Source: Megaleporinus macrocephalus (taxonomy: Eukaryota; Chordata; Actinopteri; Characiformes; Anostomidae). From it: a DNA stretch of 64,000 bases. Of the stretch, positions 1 to 11,194 are shown piece by piece. The stretch lies in contig CM038702.1 in the NCBI GenBank assembly GCA_021613375.1, positions 23,543,849 through 23,607,848 of the forward strand, in the 5' to 3' direction. The notes beneath the pieces are model-generated. The model was not told where the DNA came from. It searched no databases and worked only from the letters and a program-made list of their open reading frames with translations. A program made the translations under genes and the position numbers. Each line of letters starts with the position of its first letter. Position 1 is the first letter of the stretch.

Positions 1-221
1 ACAATTGGAATTGCTGAAATATGATGAGCGCACGAATAGTTTAATGAACTCTGCTATGATTGGCTGGTTGACATTGAGACACCATGAAAAACACACAGAA
101 GCATCATGTCAAAACAGACACATATAGAAAAATAAGAAGAACTTGAAATAAGTTGCCACCAGGTCATGACCTTTAAAGATGATTATCAACCATGGTCATT
201 GCCGGTTGGGGTTTGGGAAGG
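1..221. other. unannotated AT-rich flank
   Basis: Short AT-rich unique-looking sequence preceding the LINE 3' end. I see no coding potential or recognisable repeat in it. Confidence 0.5.
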
Positions 222-965
222 CTGTTATAATAATAAATTATAATAATGAATTATCTGTATTTATAGAGCACTTTTTATAGAGATGGCAGCTCAAAGTGCT
301 GTACAGACAGTTGCCATCTTTATGATATTTATAAGTTAGTTAGGTATTTAAATAGTACTTATGATTAAGGATCACATGTATAGGTACTAACAACATGTTA
401 GTTTTAATTGGATACTAAGTTAAAGAGAAGTTTTTAAATGCTTTTAAAAGTGTCCTCTGAGGACGACTAATAAAAGTTAAGTGCCACAGTTGAGGAGCAT
501 AATAACTGAAAGAGGTATTTCTGCTTTTTTGTATTTTACGGAGGATATGTGCAGAAGGCTATTATCTGGAGATCTAAGATCTCAAGTTGAAATATAAAAA
601 GAGAGACAGTCTGTGATGTAAGCTGGTGCTAGATTATTTAGAACTTAGTAGACAAGTAGCAGAACTTTAAAGTATATTCTAATAGATACAGGTAGCCATT
701 ATAATTCTTGTTAAATGTGAGTGATATGAGCTGTCTCTTTTGTTTTTGTTTGGATTCGTGCTGCTGCGTTTTGCATGGGTTGTAGCAGATGGATTGTTTT
801 CTTAGGAACCCCAGTAAGAAGAGCATTACAGTAATCATTTCTTCCTGTAACAAAAGCATGAACAAGCTTCTCTGTGTCGCTTTTAGATAGAAAAGGCTGA
901 TCTTTAGCAATATTTCTCAAATGATAAAAAGCTACTTTGTTGCTGTTACTTCTAACCACATTTTG
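222..965 (-). mobile_element. 5'-truncated L2/CR1-like LINE fragment
   Basis: Read on the minus strand this is the 3' end of a non-LTR retrotransposon. The C-terminal part of its reverse-transcriptase protein (complement of about 959-550) is followed by a 3' untranslated region whose end resembles the common fish LINE tail (an 'aaagtgct...tataaat' segment at about 260-300) and by a short ATT-rich tail at 222-245. The element is truncated at its 5' side, as is usual after incomplete reverse transcription. Stops in the reading frame show that it is dead. The clade (L2 rather than CR1 or Rex1) is not certain. Confidence 0.75.
550..959 (-). pseudogene. LINE reverse-transcriptase C-terminal relic
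   Basis: The minus-strand translation contains LVHAFVTGRNDYCNALL, then a QNAAARI motif, then after an in-frame stop WLPVSIRIYFKVLLLVY. This order (LVHAF...DYCNALL, QNAAAR, HWLPV.RI.FK.L) is typical of the thumb and C-terminal region of L2/CR1-type fish LINE polymerases. The catalytic FADD box would lie upstream and is absent, so no activity is possible. At least two stops interrupt the frame. This is transposon-derived and not a host gene. Confidence 0.75.
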
Positions 966-1953
966 ACACCTTTACCACTTATAAGTCTTAAGCAATGCAC
1001 CATAAGAGGGAACATGTTATCGTGAATAGCATCACAGCTGTGACTGTGAGTAGATCATCACAATTTTGAGGTTTTTCACACACAACCTCATTTTTTCGGT
1101 TGCTCGTATAGGACCAAATAAAGAAAACAATAGCGCAAATAACATATAGTGACAGTATCTTCCACCACAGAAGGTAGTAGCTTTTAGCTTTGTGGATAGG
1201 GTAAGATTGTATTCTGCCAACTGCAGTACAACGCATTTGGAATTTGACATGGCCCTGCTCTCAAACTTTCCTTCAGAATCTGGTCAAATATTATCTTATA
1301 GAAGTTACTTAGTTTTTTTTTTTTAAATATACCACAGTTAAAGTTAATTGCTGTGAGTCAGTACTTAGCAACCAGTGCTCCTAGTACGATCCAGATGGTC
1401 CATCAATAAAAAAATGAGCTATCGCAAATAACAGCATTGGTAAAACACTTTTTTAACAGGTTGAATTGTCTAAATGAACTGTTGCATAAAAATGAATTTT
1501 TCGAAAAACAGTAAAAACAGTTAACAGTTCGGTGCACTGCATGTATTAGCATGCTCATGTATTAGCATACAAGAGGGCACTGCAGACCAAATGTGCAGTG
1601 TATTGCGCAACATCTACTAGTTTTAACCACTAATTAACCATTGTTTTAATAGTGGTACATACGCTGGCGCCCATCATTGAATTCCACAATATTCCTTCCA
1701 TTTTTTCCATTACTTCTTTAAATTAAAGCCTTAACAAGACCACATAAGACCACATAGTAGCTTACAAGTACATCACGTGTATGCATCCCAATTAAAAAAA
1801 GCTTTTAAAAAAAAAGCTTAAAAGCACTGACAGAAAATGCTGATGGTTACCTCAGCTAATGTTTTTTTTTTTTTTTGCTAATATCTTTTTCAGCTCATAT
1901 TTTTCAGTTCAACAATAGCTAGTTTGTGAAGAGGTAGCAAACTGATGCCAAGA
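966..1953. other. AT-rich unannotated stretch with small direct repeats
   Basis: No gene seen. It holds a 16-bp direct duplication (units at 1540-1555 and 1556-1571, beginning CATGTATTAGCAT) and a duplicated AAAAAAAGCTT block at about 1793-1821. It is otherwise AT-rich and featureless. Confidence 0.5.
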
Positions 1954-1961
1954 ATTTTACA

Positions 1962-2770
1962 TAGAGATGGAAGGATTGATCAGCTATGCATAGGTATCGG
2001 CCAATTTCTAAAAAAAGTATGCAATCATCGATATTTCTCCAATTTAGCCGATCCCGAGAGCTGATTGATGGCGTTTAACAAATGAGCCTAATTTCTCTAT
2101 TTCCAACTAGAGTTTCATCCAGGAAGAGGAGCCCTCCTCAAAACCCTTTCTGGTCAGGTCTCTGCAATTCCTATCTGAATTGCTAGGTGGAAATACATAC
2201 TGTTTTGTTTTCGACAGACGGACTAAAGCAGCGGCCTTGCGAGAACAGTTTATGGTGTTCACTGTATGTGCTGATAGAAAAAATCGTCCGTCTGGCAGTG
2301 TTTTACCGTATGTGATGCAGACTCATCCAGAGCATTTTGTAAAATTTGTAAAATTAAGGGAACCAAGACAAAGGCATTTAACACTACTAATCTGATACGG
2401 CACTTAAGAGTACACCACACAGCTGAAGTATTACAGTATCACAGTATTAGTAAACAGCACAACTAGCATGGGCAGCTAGCACAAAACAAATAACCCAGAA
2501 AACTGTGCAGACCACATCTGACCGGTGTGAACAGTACAGCAGTAGCAACAGCCAAACAGCTAAAGGAATCACAGCCAAAGTGAGTTTATAGCGCTAGATA
2601 ACCATGTTTCATCCATATTTCATGACTTGGTTGCGCTAATATATGCTTGTAGCCTGCCATGGCATATAGCCCTGTCCTCGATCGGTATCGGCTATCAGCT
2701 ATCGGTCAGTGGTGTGAAAGGTGACCAGCGGTCGGAATCGGGCTCAAAAACACAGATTGGTCCATCTCTA
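1962..2770 (+). mobile_element. hAT-superfamily transposon, internally deleted, with 8-bp TSD
   Basis: The ends are inverted repeats: TAGAGATGGA at 1962-1971 and the complement of the same motif ending at 2770 (TCCATCTCTA). Both ends continue into related GATCGG/TATCGGC subterminal sequence. They are flanked by an 8-bp target duplication, ATTTTACA at 1954-1961 and ATATTACA at 2771-2778 (7 of 8 match). 8-bp duplications and subterminal repeats are hallmarks of hAT elements. At 809 bp it is far too short for a full transposase gene and retains only the N-terminal BED zinc-finger region, so it is an internal-deletion derivative. The family resembles ZBED-type hATs. Confidence 0.85.
2287..2418 (+). 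pseudogene. BED-type zinc finger relic of a hAT transposase
   Basis: One frame reads S-V-W-Q-C-F, then CKICK, then NTTNLIRHLRVHH. The zinc ligands are Cys codons at 2338 and 2347 and His codons at 2401 and 2413 (a second His follows), giving C-x2-C-x17-H-x3-H. The preceding SVW aromatic signature is typical of BED fingers, the DNA-binding N terminus of ZBED/hAT transposases. No in-frame ATG lies close by and a stop follows within about 15 codons of the finger. The catalytic domain is missing. A different frame gives a 71-residue open reading frame (2180-2395) that is only a shadow. Confidence 0.8.
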
Positions 2771-2778
2771 ATATTACA

Positions 2779-3590
2779 TCAAATTACTCTGAATGTCTCT
2801 GTTTAGATGTCAACAACTGATTTATTTAGAAATGTAAAAATGTTTGAATTCTCCTTTAAGCGTGTAACAATTTTAGTATTAAATAGTAAAATATTAAAAC
2901 TATTGTCCTTTGCTTTTTTCAGAGAGTCTTTTTTTTCAGAGAGTCTGTCTTTTATAGACTGTACATAATCAAAATTAGGTGTATATGTGCATCCTATCAC
3001 AATTAAGTGGAAGGAGAAGGGGCTTAAACTGTACACACTTATGTATTCAAATTATTTTTTCAATAATATTTTTTTTTGGTTATGAGTAATAGGGGTTGTT
3101 TTTTATTATCTAGCTTTTTAGAATAATCATAACATCATATACTACTAATGATCATATGCGTTATTACTTTCCTACAGCATACTGCATGCAATTGTTATCA
3201 AATTATTTTAAAGTTTGTGTCTTGACTATAAAAAAAATGTTCTTGACTTAAATAGTTTTAATAAGACATGTGTAGATGCCCTTGTAACATATTATTGATA
3301 TGAATCCACTTTAAGTCTTGCATGAAATTCAAAAGACTTATTAAAAGGGTTTCCAACGCCTCTAGCCCGACTGGGTGCTGCTATGATTTTCAAAGCGTGC
3401 ACCCAAGAATTGGATGGTGACGGTTGGTAACAAAGTATAGTTTGTTTAAATATCTGGCCAAAGATTTCAATACTTTTGCAACACTAATTTAATTATGATA
3501 TAAAAAGGATCATGCCAGTAGAGCATATTTTAATTGAATTTGAATGTTGACAAGAGCTACTTCCGGATATTTTAGTAATACTTCATACAA
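2779..3590. other. AT-rich unannotated stretch
   Basis: No gene seen. Sequence around 3340-3500 ends in an 'atttcaatacttttgcaa' motif that resembles the terminal region of a Tc1-like element, but I could not find a partner end. Confidence 0.35.
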
Positions 3591-3699
3591 GGAGTCTTCA
3601 GGTGTGAATGAAAGATGGTGTGTGTGTGTGCGTATGTCCTAGAGTGAATTCCTTTGTTAGCATGCTGTTCATGAGTAAAGGAAAGAAGAGGTCAACTTG

Positions 3700-4012
3700 C
3701 ATTTCCTAAAAGGCTTAAAAAGTGAAAAACATCTAAGTGCCAGCTAAATGTGGAATAGCGCCTGAGGCTGTGCGAGTAAAGAGTGAGGCGTTAATGACTA
3801 CCCCGCACACACACACAGACGCTCACGCAGTGCGACTGACACCTCCACTCAGGGACATGAAAGCACCCATAATGCACCATTCACAGAACCATTAGTGTAA
3901 ATAAAGCGAAATGGCTTCAGTAAATATGGCGGCTGTATCACTTTCTCCTCTACAGGCTGCTATCCAAACACAACTCCTGTTCTTTCTTGGTTTTGGCCTG
4001 TGGCGAGCGAGA
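3700..4012. promoter_or_regulatory. candidate conserved non-coding island with YY1 motif
   Basis: Complex, non-repetitive sequence, more GC-balanced than its surroundings. It contains AATATGGCGGC at 3923-3933, a good match to the YY1 consensus (AANATGGCGGC), and TTAATGA/TAATGC homeodomain-like cores. No open frame. Conservation was not tested, so calling it regulatory is an inference. Confidence 0.25.
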
Positions 4013-4034
4013 AAAAGAGAGAGAGAGAGAGAGC
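4013..4034. repeat. (GA)n microsatellite
   Basis: An uninterrupted GA run of about 10 units following GAGAAAAA. Confidence 0.9.
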
Positions 4035-5964
4035 TGAGACTGTAATACTGTATATCCATTACAACCTCTCCTCCTTAAAAGAAAAGATAGAAAAAAACGG
4101 AAGGAGAAAGAGAGCACCGTGGTGGAGTTGATTTATGCTAAAAGAAGGAGAGGGGGGACTGTTTATAGACTTTGTGAAGTTGGGGTGAGCTTTTAAAGGT
4201 CGCGCTCAGCAGGGGGTTGTGTCAATGAAGAAAAAAAGTCTCAGTGTTGTTGTTTGATCAAAATTCAGAAGGGTATTTATACTATTTATACTCCAGGCTT
4301 GTTCCTGTGCTTGAGAATTAGACGATTTTGAACGGAAGAGGCTGCCTGTCTCCTCTTATTCCCCATAGTCTCCAACTAAGGCCTCAACCTCTTCGGAGTA
4401 AGTTAGGTCACCCATAGTCTTGCAGTGAGTAATACAACAAGAGACTGTGTGTCTCTCTCTCACACACACACATCTGTTTTTATACCTTGTCAGTATGTTA
4501 AGTTAATGTAACATTTATGTGCCTATATGTACTAATAATATACCCCTTATGTGTTATGGGCATATGTGTGTGAGTGTATATGTGTGTGTTCAGTTAAAAC
4601 ATGGACATGGACATGGACAAAAGCACCAGTAGAGCTTAACAATGTTAGCAGTATGGGATGACCAGCAGCAGTGAAAACGCTCATGGCGAAATGTGTAATG
4701 CCAGTATTTTGTGGTAAACATATACTAATGGGAGCCCCTTACCTGAATGGCTGGGCCAAGACATCCAGTAATCACTCATCTCCCTCTGTGCAGTCTGAGT
4801 CAATGTTAATCCAGATTATCTAGCCTTTAGTCTTGATTTAGCTTTTTACTAGCATAGCAGCCTGCTAGTTGGGCTAGTGTGTCCACTACCCCTCTTGTCT
4901 TACGAGCAAAGATGTAAGCATGAATGAATGAAACACATATAAGACAAATGAGAAATATCATTCATCACCATTTTGCTTATCATGTACACTGTGCAGATTT
5001 GTTTATATAGTGTTGAGTAAAATTTTTGACCATTTTAAATTTGTGCATTGTACTTACTACTAATTCTATGATAATAAATAATACATATATACTAAACAAA
5101 AGCATCTAAAGCATCTAATATGTATATAATCCAACATATAAAGTCAGTCAAGCGGAAAATGTTTTATTTGTGACAAAGATTTTTATAAGCAATAACGTAT
5201 TCCATTTATCAGTGTCAAAATATAGATCTATATATGTCAAACGTATCTATATGTTAAAATATTTTTCTGACCCAAATCCTAACTCTTATGCTTATCTTTT
5301 TTTAAATCCATATCCTAACCACAGTCGTAACCTCAGGGTCCAAAAAGAAATGTACTCTTTCAGTTTAAACATGAAACAAGAACATTTTGTAACATGCACT
5401 TCATAAAGTCAGGAGCATTTTGTTGGTGCTGTAGGTTATTCCTATTTTTCTCGGATTTTACACCAAACTTTATAAAAAGGATGATTCATTTCTTTATAAT
5501 GTATGAAACAACCACACAGACACATATATATATATAGAGCCAGACTGCCCCCTCTGCCCCAACAGGAAGTTTGAATAACCTTTGACTTATGTAACGCTTT
5601 AATTTAGTTCAGGGTTAAATGTTGGGGTCATCCTGAGCGAAGCGTGTGTGGGTGGGTACACACAAATGAGTTTTTCTCATATTTTGCTTACCTTTTAGGT
5701 TTTTTCTCTTTCTATTGAATTGTCTTTAAGACTTTGTTGGATACCAAGCAACCATGCAAACTGAGCCCTCATCCTAATCAGCCTTGAGATGGCCCACTGA
5801 CCTTCTAATAACTGAACTCAGACATCAGACCATCTTCATGATAACAGACTTCTGAAGTTTAAGTGAAAATGCCTCAGTATAGTCTTTCACTAAGCGCCTA
5901 ACTAAATCCCTTAAAATCTCTCAATAACACATTGATAGCCTTCACGCTACTGCACTGTCATTCC
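4035..5964. other. unannotated stretch, short microsatellites only
   Basis: No gene seen. It holds a short CA run (about 4460-4472), a small ACATGG tandem (about 4601-4619) and a TA run (5525-5537). The 78-residue frame at 5170-5406 has no recognisable domain. Confidence 0.45.
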
Positions 5965-6247
5965 TTCCTGAGCCATCAATGTTTTTGATCGGATTGAGAT
6001 CTGGGAAATTTGGAGGCCAGGGCAATACCTTAAACAGGACACATTATCCTACCGTTACCAGGATGGGGTGTACCTGGTCTGTAACAGTGTTGAAGTAAGT
6101 GGTACGTGTCAAATTAACATCCCCATGAATACCTGGAACAACGAAATTTGCTGTGCATTACCTACAAACGATACATGCATTTCCACACACTCACTCCCGC
6201 TTACCCGGCTGTGCATTTGATGTGAAAGAAAATATTAGTCTTCGGAC

Positions 6248-7189
6248 TAGGCCTGGGTGATAAGGCGATGTAATCGGATATCGGCGATGACCACACGTGA
6301 CCTGTGGTGACCGCTGCTTCAGAATTTTATAAAATGTCCTGAAATCGAAAGGACAAATAGGCTGCAGAAAACGGAGAAGTCATGACACGCAACTATGATG
6401 GCCAGTTGTGTCACATCACAACAACATTTACAAAGCATGCAATTCTTCACACAAACACTGCACGCCAGGGAAAAGCACACAGCAAAAAACAGTGGTCATA
6501 TCAGTAGGTGAAAGAGGCAGACACACACACACATATCTCCACAGGAGAGGAGAGGTTTTCCGGTGTGAAAGACCTTCAAATATAGCCTTTCTGAAATGTA
6601 TGTCTTCCTTAATGCAGCAATTTTAAAAAAGTTGTCACTACCGGAGGTGGTTAGGGGCAGAGGGACTTTCCCTGTTGCTGAATAGATCCTATACGCTGCA
6701 TAACATCATGACACACTAATAGTAACTTTACAGCTTTTGAAAGCACTTCATTCTAGTTAAATGTGAGGTGCATTGCGACCATCGGGGGTCACTTTTTTGG
6801 AATTTTTCCGCAGTAGCAAATGCTGAACTGATTGAAGGTTAGCCAGCATTCTATCCGCCTCAACGTCACTACAAAGCTAGAGCAGAGCGGCAGATTCTTT
6901 TGGATGATATATTTTGATATGTGAGCGAAGATTCCATGTCTAGGATTCTGGCGCTTTTACCTTCCTTTTGCGAAGTCTACAGATAACTACAGGGTCCTTC
7001 AGTTTTCCACTTTCATTTAAAAATTTTAAGATAGTGCCACTTCCATCTGTCTCCTTATTGCGTTAAATATTTTTTTGTATTATTTAATGTGTTTTTAAGT
7101 AAAGAGAAGGGGCGATGTTCAATGTTCTTAAATGAGGGAGTGTCCTAATAATAAATTAATATTATCAATATCAATATCGCCCAGGCCAA
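6248..7189. mobile_element. non-autonomous hAT-like element nested in the Tc1
   Basis: The left end TAGGCCTGGGTGATA (from 6248) and the complement of the right end (TTGGCCTGGGCGATA, ending 7189) form terminal inverted repeats. The flanks CTTCGGAC (6240-6247) and CTTCGCAC (7190-7197) are an 8-bp target duplication with 7 of 8 matching. A GGCCTGGGCGATAT-type terminus is common among fish hAT-like repeats. The 942-bp interior has no recognisable transposase; the 72-residue frame at 6408-6626 is not like a known protein. The element interrupts the Tc1 transposase relic, so it is the younger of the two. Confidence 0.75.
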
Positions 7190-7237
7190 CTTCGCACCAG
7201 GCCAACTTCGCACCAGGCCAACTTCGCACCAGGCAAC
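7182..7237. repeat. 16-bp tandem repeat seeded at a transposon/target junction
   Basis: Three perfect copies of CAGGCCAACTTCGCAC (7182-7197, 7198-7213, 7214-7229), followed by CAGGCAAC. Each unit is the last 8 bp of the hAT-like element plus its 8-bp target duplication. The partial fourth unit is the Tc1 sequence resuming. Confidence 0.9.
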
Positions 7238-7565
7238 GTTTTTCCTTTGCTTTCAGGTCCAGTACAGAAGTTTGCATGGCCATGCGTACTGTAACCATCA
7301 TTAAAAATTAGCCCTTTGGTCACTTCGAACTGGATGGGATAGCCTTCATTGTCATTGTGTATTGATGAGCCTTGGACACCCAACACCCTGTCTGTCCTCT
7401 TATTTTGTCCGTCCTTGGGCCGCTGTTGGTAGGTACTCACCATTGCACCCAATAAGCCTTGTCGTTGCTTGTCATTGATGTTTCAACCCAGGCCAGTATG
7501 TTTTGGCCCATGTTACCCATTGTCGCCTGTCCACTTCTCCTGTATCCAGCCCGACTAGACTATGT

Positions 7566-8490
7566 CTAATAAGTCACAGTCCTTGACATGCAACATAATC
7601 AATGTTATTTTCTTCATTTATTGCTCATGTTTTGGCTTATCGCTGTGTGGTACAGTACAATTTTGGAAATATTAATTTAGTTTACAGATATAAACTAAGA
7701 AGGAACAGTTACTACTAGACCTGTTTCTCACGTACTGAACCTGAGCATCAGAGCTTTCACAGGGAATGTGTAACCAGAGCAGCAATGCATCTCAGACACA
7801 TCTTTGAGATAGTAATGGATCTAGTGCTTCACAGCAAAATACAGTGAAATAAGCTATGAAAGCCAATGGAAAGGGAACACAAGAACAAAATCACTTAAAG
7901 GATAAATTCTACAATTCATGACTACCATCAAACGAAATGCTAGTTAAACATTTTGTGCTGTATTTGCTTTTACTTGTAGGTCCGAGATCACCAACCCTCC
8001 TCCTGGAGATCCTACAGTGTTTAATAATAACATATGGCCATATTTTGTTTTTGCATTAAGCAGCTATACGTTACTTCTTCATGTTTATCAAAGTTCGGGA
8101 TTTGTCTAATAAGGATCTGACTCTCTTATCGAAACTATTGTTAAAGGCACATATTAAAACTTATCTGATCCAAAGGGGGTTTAATATGTTGAAGAGTGCT
8201 GACATCACAAGGGGCTAAAGTGTATGGCTTTTGGCTTTTGGCTTTGCTCCCAATGTTGGACTGTTGTTTCTTTACTTCTGCATTGTTGCAAATACCTAAA
8301 CAACTTCTTGTTCATTATGTTGAGACACTGCTATGCTTGTTTGTAATAGTACATTTTGAAAAGCTAAGTGTCCATATACTTACAAACAGTGTATGATAAA
8401 AATAATAAAGTTAGGACATTTATTGATAGGTGCCTCATTGCAGACAGAAATAAAAACAAATGCAAAAAATGCTGCCCTGCCAGCTCAGTG
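7566..8490. other. unannotated stretch
   Basis: No gene, array or recognisable transposon seen. The 66-residue hydrophobic frame at 8196-8396 has no supporting context. Confidence 0.5.
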
Positions 8491-8499
8491 AGACTTAAC

Positions 8500-8830
8500 C
8501 TCTAATTAACATCGATAATGACTTAAGGAGGCCCTTCTGAAGGACGTCCATTGGTGCGTAGGAGCGGCGATACTATCAGAAGCTTGTTTACTCTGGCATT
8601 GTCCTCCTCCCTTTGCACTGATTGGCGCCTGGGTGCTGTTATGAGAAAGACTGCAGGGTCCCCTGAGGGACGCCACGAAAAACGGCAGAAAAATGCATTA
8701 GTAAATTAATGTCCACCCTGGGAGCACTTCTCAACTTAGCAGAGTTAACCTGTAGCCCTCAGAGACCCAGGGGAAAGGCCATTTAGGCCACAAAAGGTCA
8801 GTAATTGAAGGCTCCTTTTTCGATCAACTA
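8500..8830. promoter_or_regulatory. candidate conserved non-coding island
   Basis: Dense, non-repetitive sequence with two inverted CCAAT boxes (ATTGG at 8550-8554 and 8631-8635), TAATTAAC and TAAATTAATG homeodomain-type sites, and an AAGGTCAGTAATTGA segment resembling a nuclear-receptor half-site. There is no open frame and no initiator or CpG island, so distal enhancer is likelier than promoter. Inference only. Confidence 0.3.
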
Positions 8831-9820
8831 AACCAAAGATGGTCTATTTTGACTAAGCTAAAGACACTGCCATTAAATAACTATCTAAAAAAATGTGATC
8901 TCTAGTTTTCATTTCTCCTTTTCATTTATTTCTCTTTTATCTTTCTTTCCATGTTTTTTTATCTGCTTCTATTATCATTTTCCACAAATGCCCATAGATT
9001 GAAAAAGAAACATTTCAGAATATATATTCAAGTATATTTTAAATATGTCCTGCAATTTACACCTGAATATCTCAAAACTGGTGTAATAATATTTGGAGCT
9101 ATATGTAAATATTAATCATCAAGAAAAAAATGTTGTCTTTGTAACATGGTATCTGCAATGTGTCAATACATAGTGGCAGAATTTTTATAACTACATTATC
9201 TATAACTTTGATTGAGACCAAATTTGGTACAGATATACAGAAGGAATATGCCGCGAGGATGCATGTCTTCACCCATAGGGAACACTACAAAATGCTCAAG
9301 CATTGAATCTGCAAGACACAGTATTTTCTGGACAGTAACGCAGTTATAGGAATACATGTATACATAGACTTTGCATTTTTTGGTTTTGAAGTATGTCACA
9401 CTATGAAGCAGCTAAAGTTGCCAAAACAGTTCAGAAATTTTGTGATTCGCACTCCATCCAAATAACTAATGAGCCAAATTCTTTTATAAAAAATAGACTA
9501 TATTATAGTCTGATTGAGCTGCTTTGTTCTGTGTTGTTGGGGTTTAGGTTTTAGAAGAATGACATCATATTCTGAAAAGCATGGCTAATCAGACCTCAGC
9601 AGGGATCTGATAGCCTTAGAGTTGGTCAATCTCTTCACATGAAGACAAATCAACTTCACATGTACTTATAAAACGTCACTGGCATGTAGCCCATGGGGGT
9701 CATAGCCAAAATAGCAATATTTGGACTATTTACAAGTGCAGCTTGGACACGGCCGATGGCAGCTTGTGACTGTATTTTAATGTTTGTTGTTGTTTATTGT
9801 TATTTATTTATTTTGGTAGC
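8831..9820. other. unannotated AT-rich stretch
   Basis: Nothing recognised. Short frames here carry no domains. Confidence 0.5.
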
Positions 9821-9825
9821 CCTCT

Positions 9826-9945
9826 CTGCTATTGTCTCTCTCTCGACATCACTTAATACTTACAATTATTTGTTTCTTTCTTTGTTTCTGTCTCTTTCTT
9901 TCTTACTTTCTATCTCTCTCTCTGTGTCTCTCTCTTCTTTTTCTT
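9826..9945. repeat. pyrimidine-rich low-complexity tract
   Basis: TCTC/TTTC-rich strand asymmetry. It creates the serine/leucine-rich shadow frame 9693-9980. Confidence 0.7.
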
Positions 9946-10968
9946 TCCAATATGAATGCAGTAATGATGGTGCACTCTAACCACAGGAAGTGGATGTTTT
10001 AGATGTTCAGATGGGCTTGGCTGTGTGAATTTTGTAACTTTGCTGTTCAAAAAGGCTATTTAATTTCACCAACGATTTTCATGCAGCATGATTTGATCTG
10101 AATTAATAGCCCACTGTTATTATTGGCGGGGTGGAGGGGAGTGTGAGTGTGTGTGTAAGAGAGAGAGAAAGAAAGAAAGAGATGAAGGTTGTGTGTGTTT
10201 TTGGGGAAGTGCAGCATGTGCTTTGGATTAGATGTGTGCTATAAGTGGTTGATATTAACATGCAGTCATTCACAGGGCAGAAGGGAAATGCTTTTAAAGG
10301 GCGAAGCCTTATAGCTAATATGTTGGGCTGTATGTGTGTGCATGTTACTAGTAAGAAATCATCTGACCATGTAAAAAATAATTTTATATCAATAATTTTT
10401 TTTACATTTAATTCATCTAGCTATACTGTTCAAGCTCCACAGAACCTTATCAAATATCAGTTTCAGTGTAAAGAGAAACTGGTTCTATAGTTTCTGTAAT
10501 GACTGTAATTGCTTTGTAGTGTAGCGTTTTAAAATAGAAACTTAAATCATTAGGTGCAGTTGGACTTCTGCCCATGTTCTGTATTTTTGTGTATAGATTG
10601 GTTACTGTTAATGTAATCACTTTAGAGTGATCAATAATTTGATTCAGGATCTTTTTGTTTTACAGTTAACTATTCATTTATACTGGCATTGCAGAGTAAA
10701 ATGACCTGTTTTATTGCAGCAGACTTGACCAATTTTCATTATGTTTCTTAAAATTTTTATGGCCTTCAGTCTTGGAGCTGACTGCTAAAAGCAACTTAAG
10801 CCAAACTGCCTCCAGAACAGTGTTGTGTACTGCTGCGAATTTTGTTACCCCTTTGTATAATTGTGTTATGAATCACTTTCTGGGAGTGGGAGTGTGTCAG
10901 AAATGTGTGCATAGGCCTCCATCACTCCTGATTGACATTACTTCAATATATTATTTCTTTTCATCATA
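9946..10968. other. unannotated stretch
   Basis: Contains a short TG run and a GA/GAAA run at 10139-10182. No gene or transposon recognised. Confidence 0.5.
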
Positions 10969-10969
10969 A

Positions 10970-11011
10970 CTTTCTTTCTTTCTTTTTGTCTTTCCTTCTT
11001 TCTTTCTTTCA
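10970..11011. repeat. (CTTT)n tetranucleotide repeat
   Basis: An imperfect CTTT repeat ending in CAGG. The polypyrimidine-AG end mimics a splice acceptor, but no open frame follows. Confidence 0.8.
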
Positions 11012-11194
11012 GGCTTTAAACTGTGAGAGCTACTGAAAAGTAAAACTGAAGGATCGGCAGTGCTCACCTTTTACCCTCTCATCTTTGACACACCCTGCGT
11101 CTCCAGCCTATCCTTTGTGCTTCTGTTCTGTCTACTTCCAGGCAACTACTTCCCCACTGGCTCAATTATAGATACAGAATAATTCCTAATAATG

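Larger units (their letters stand above)
5965..7565 (-). mobile_element. decayed Tc1-like transposon, split by a hAT-like insertion
   Basis: Minus-strand translations match a Tc1/mariner transposase in two separated blocks. The N-terminal side (complement of about 7560-7200) includes VSTYQQRPKDGQ, resembling the VSTYQKWSKDGQ linker after the first helix-turn-helix. The C-terminal side (complement of about 6140-5985) includes GDVNLTRTTYFNTVTDQVHP and WPPNFPDLNPI, the region around the third catalytic acidic residue. Between them lies the insertion at 6248-7189. Several stops and frameshifts show that it is long dead. No clean terminal repeats were found, so the outer borders are approximate. 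Confidence 0.8.

Noticed and set aside
10970..11040. Splice-acceptor-like polypyrimidine tract with CAGG
   Set aside because: It is a CTTT microsatellite; the following sequence has an early stop (TGTGAGAG frame) and no open exon.
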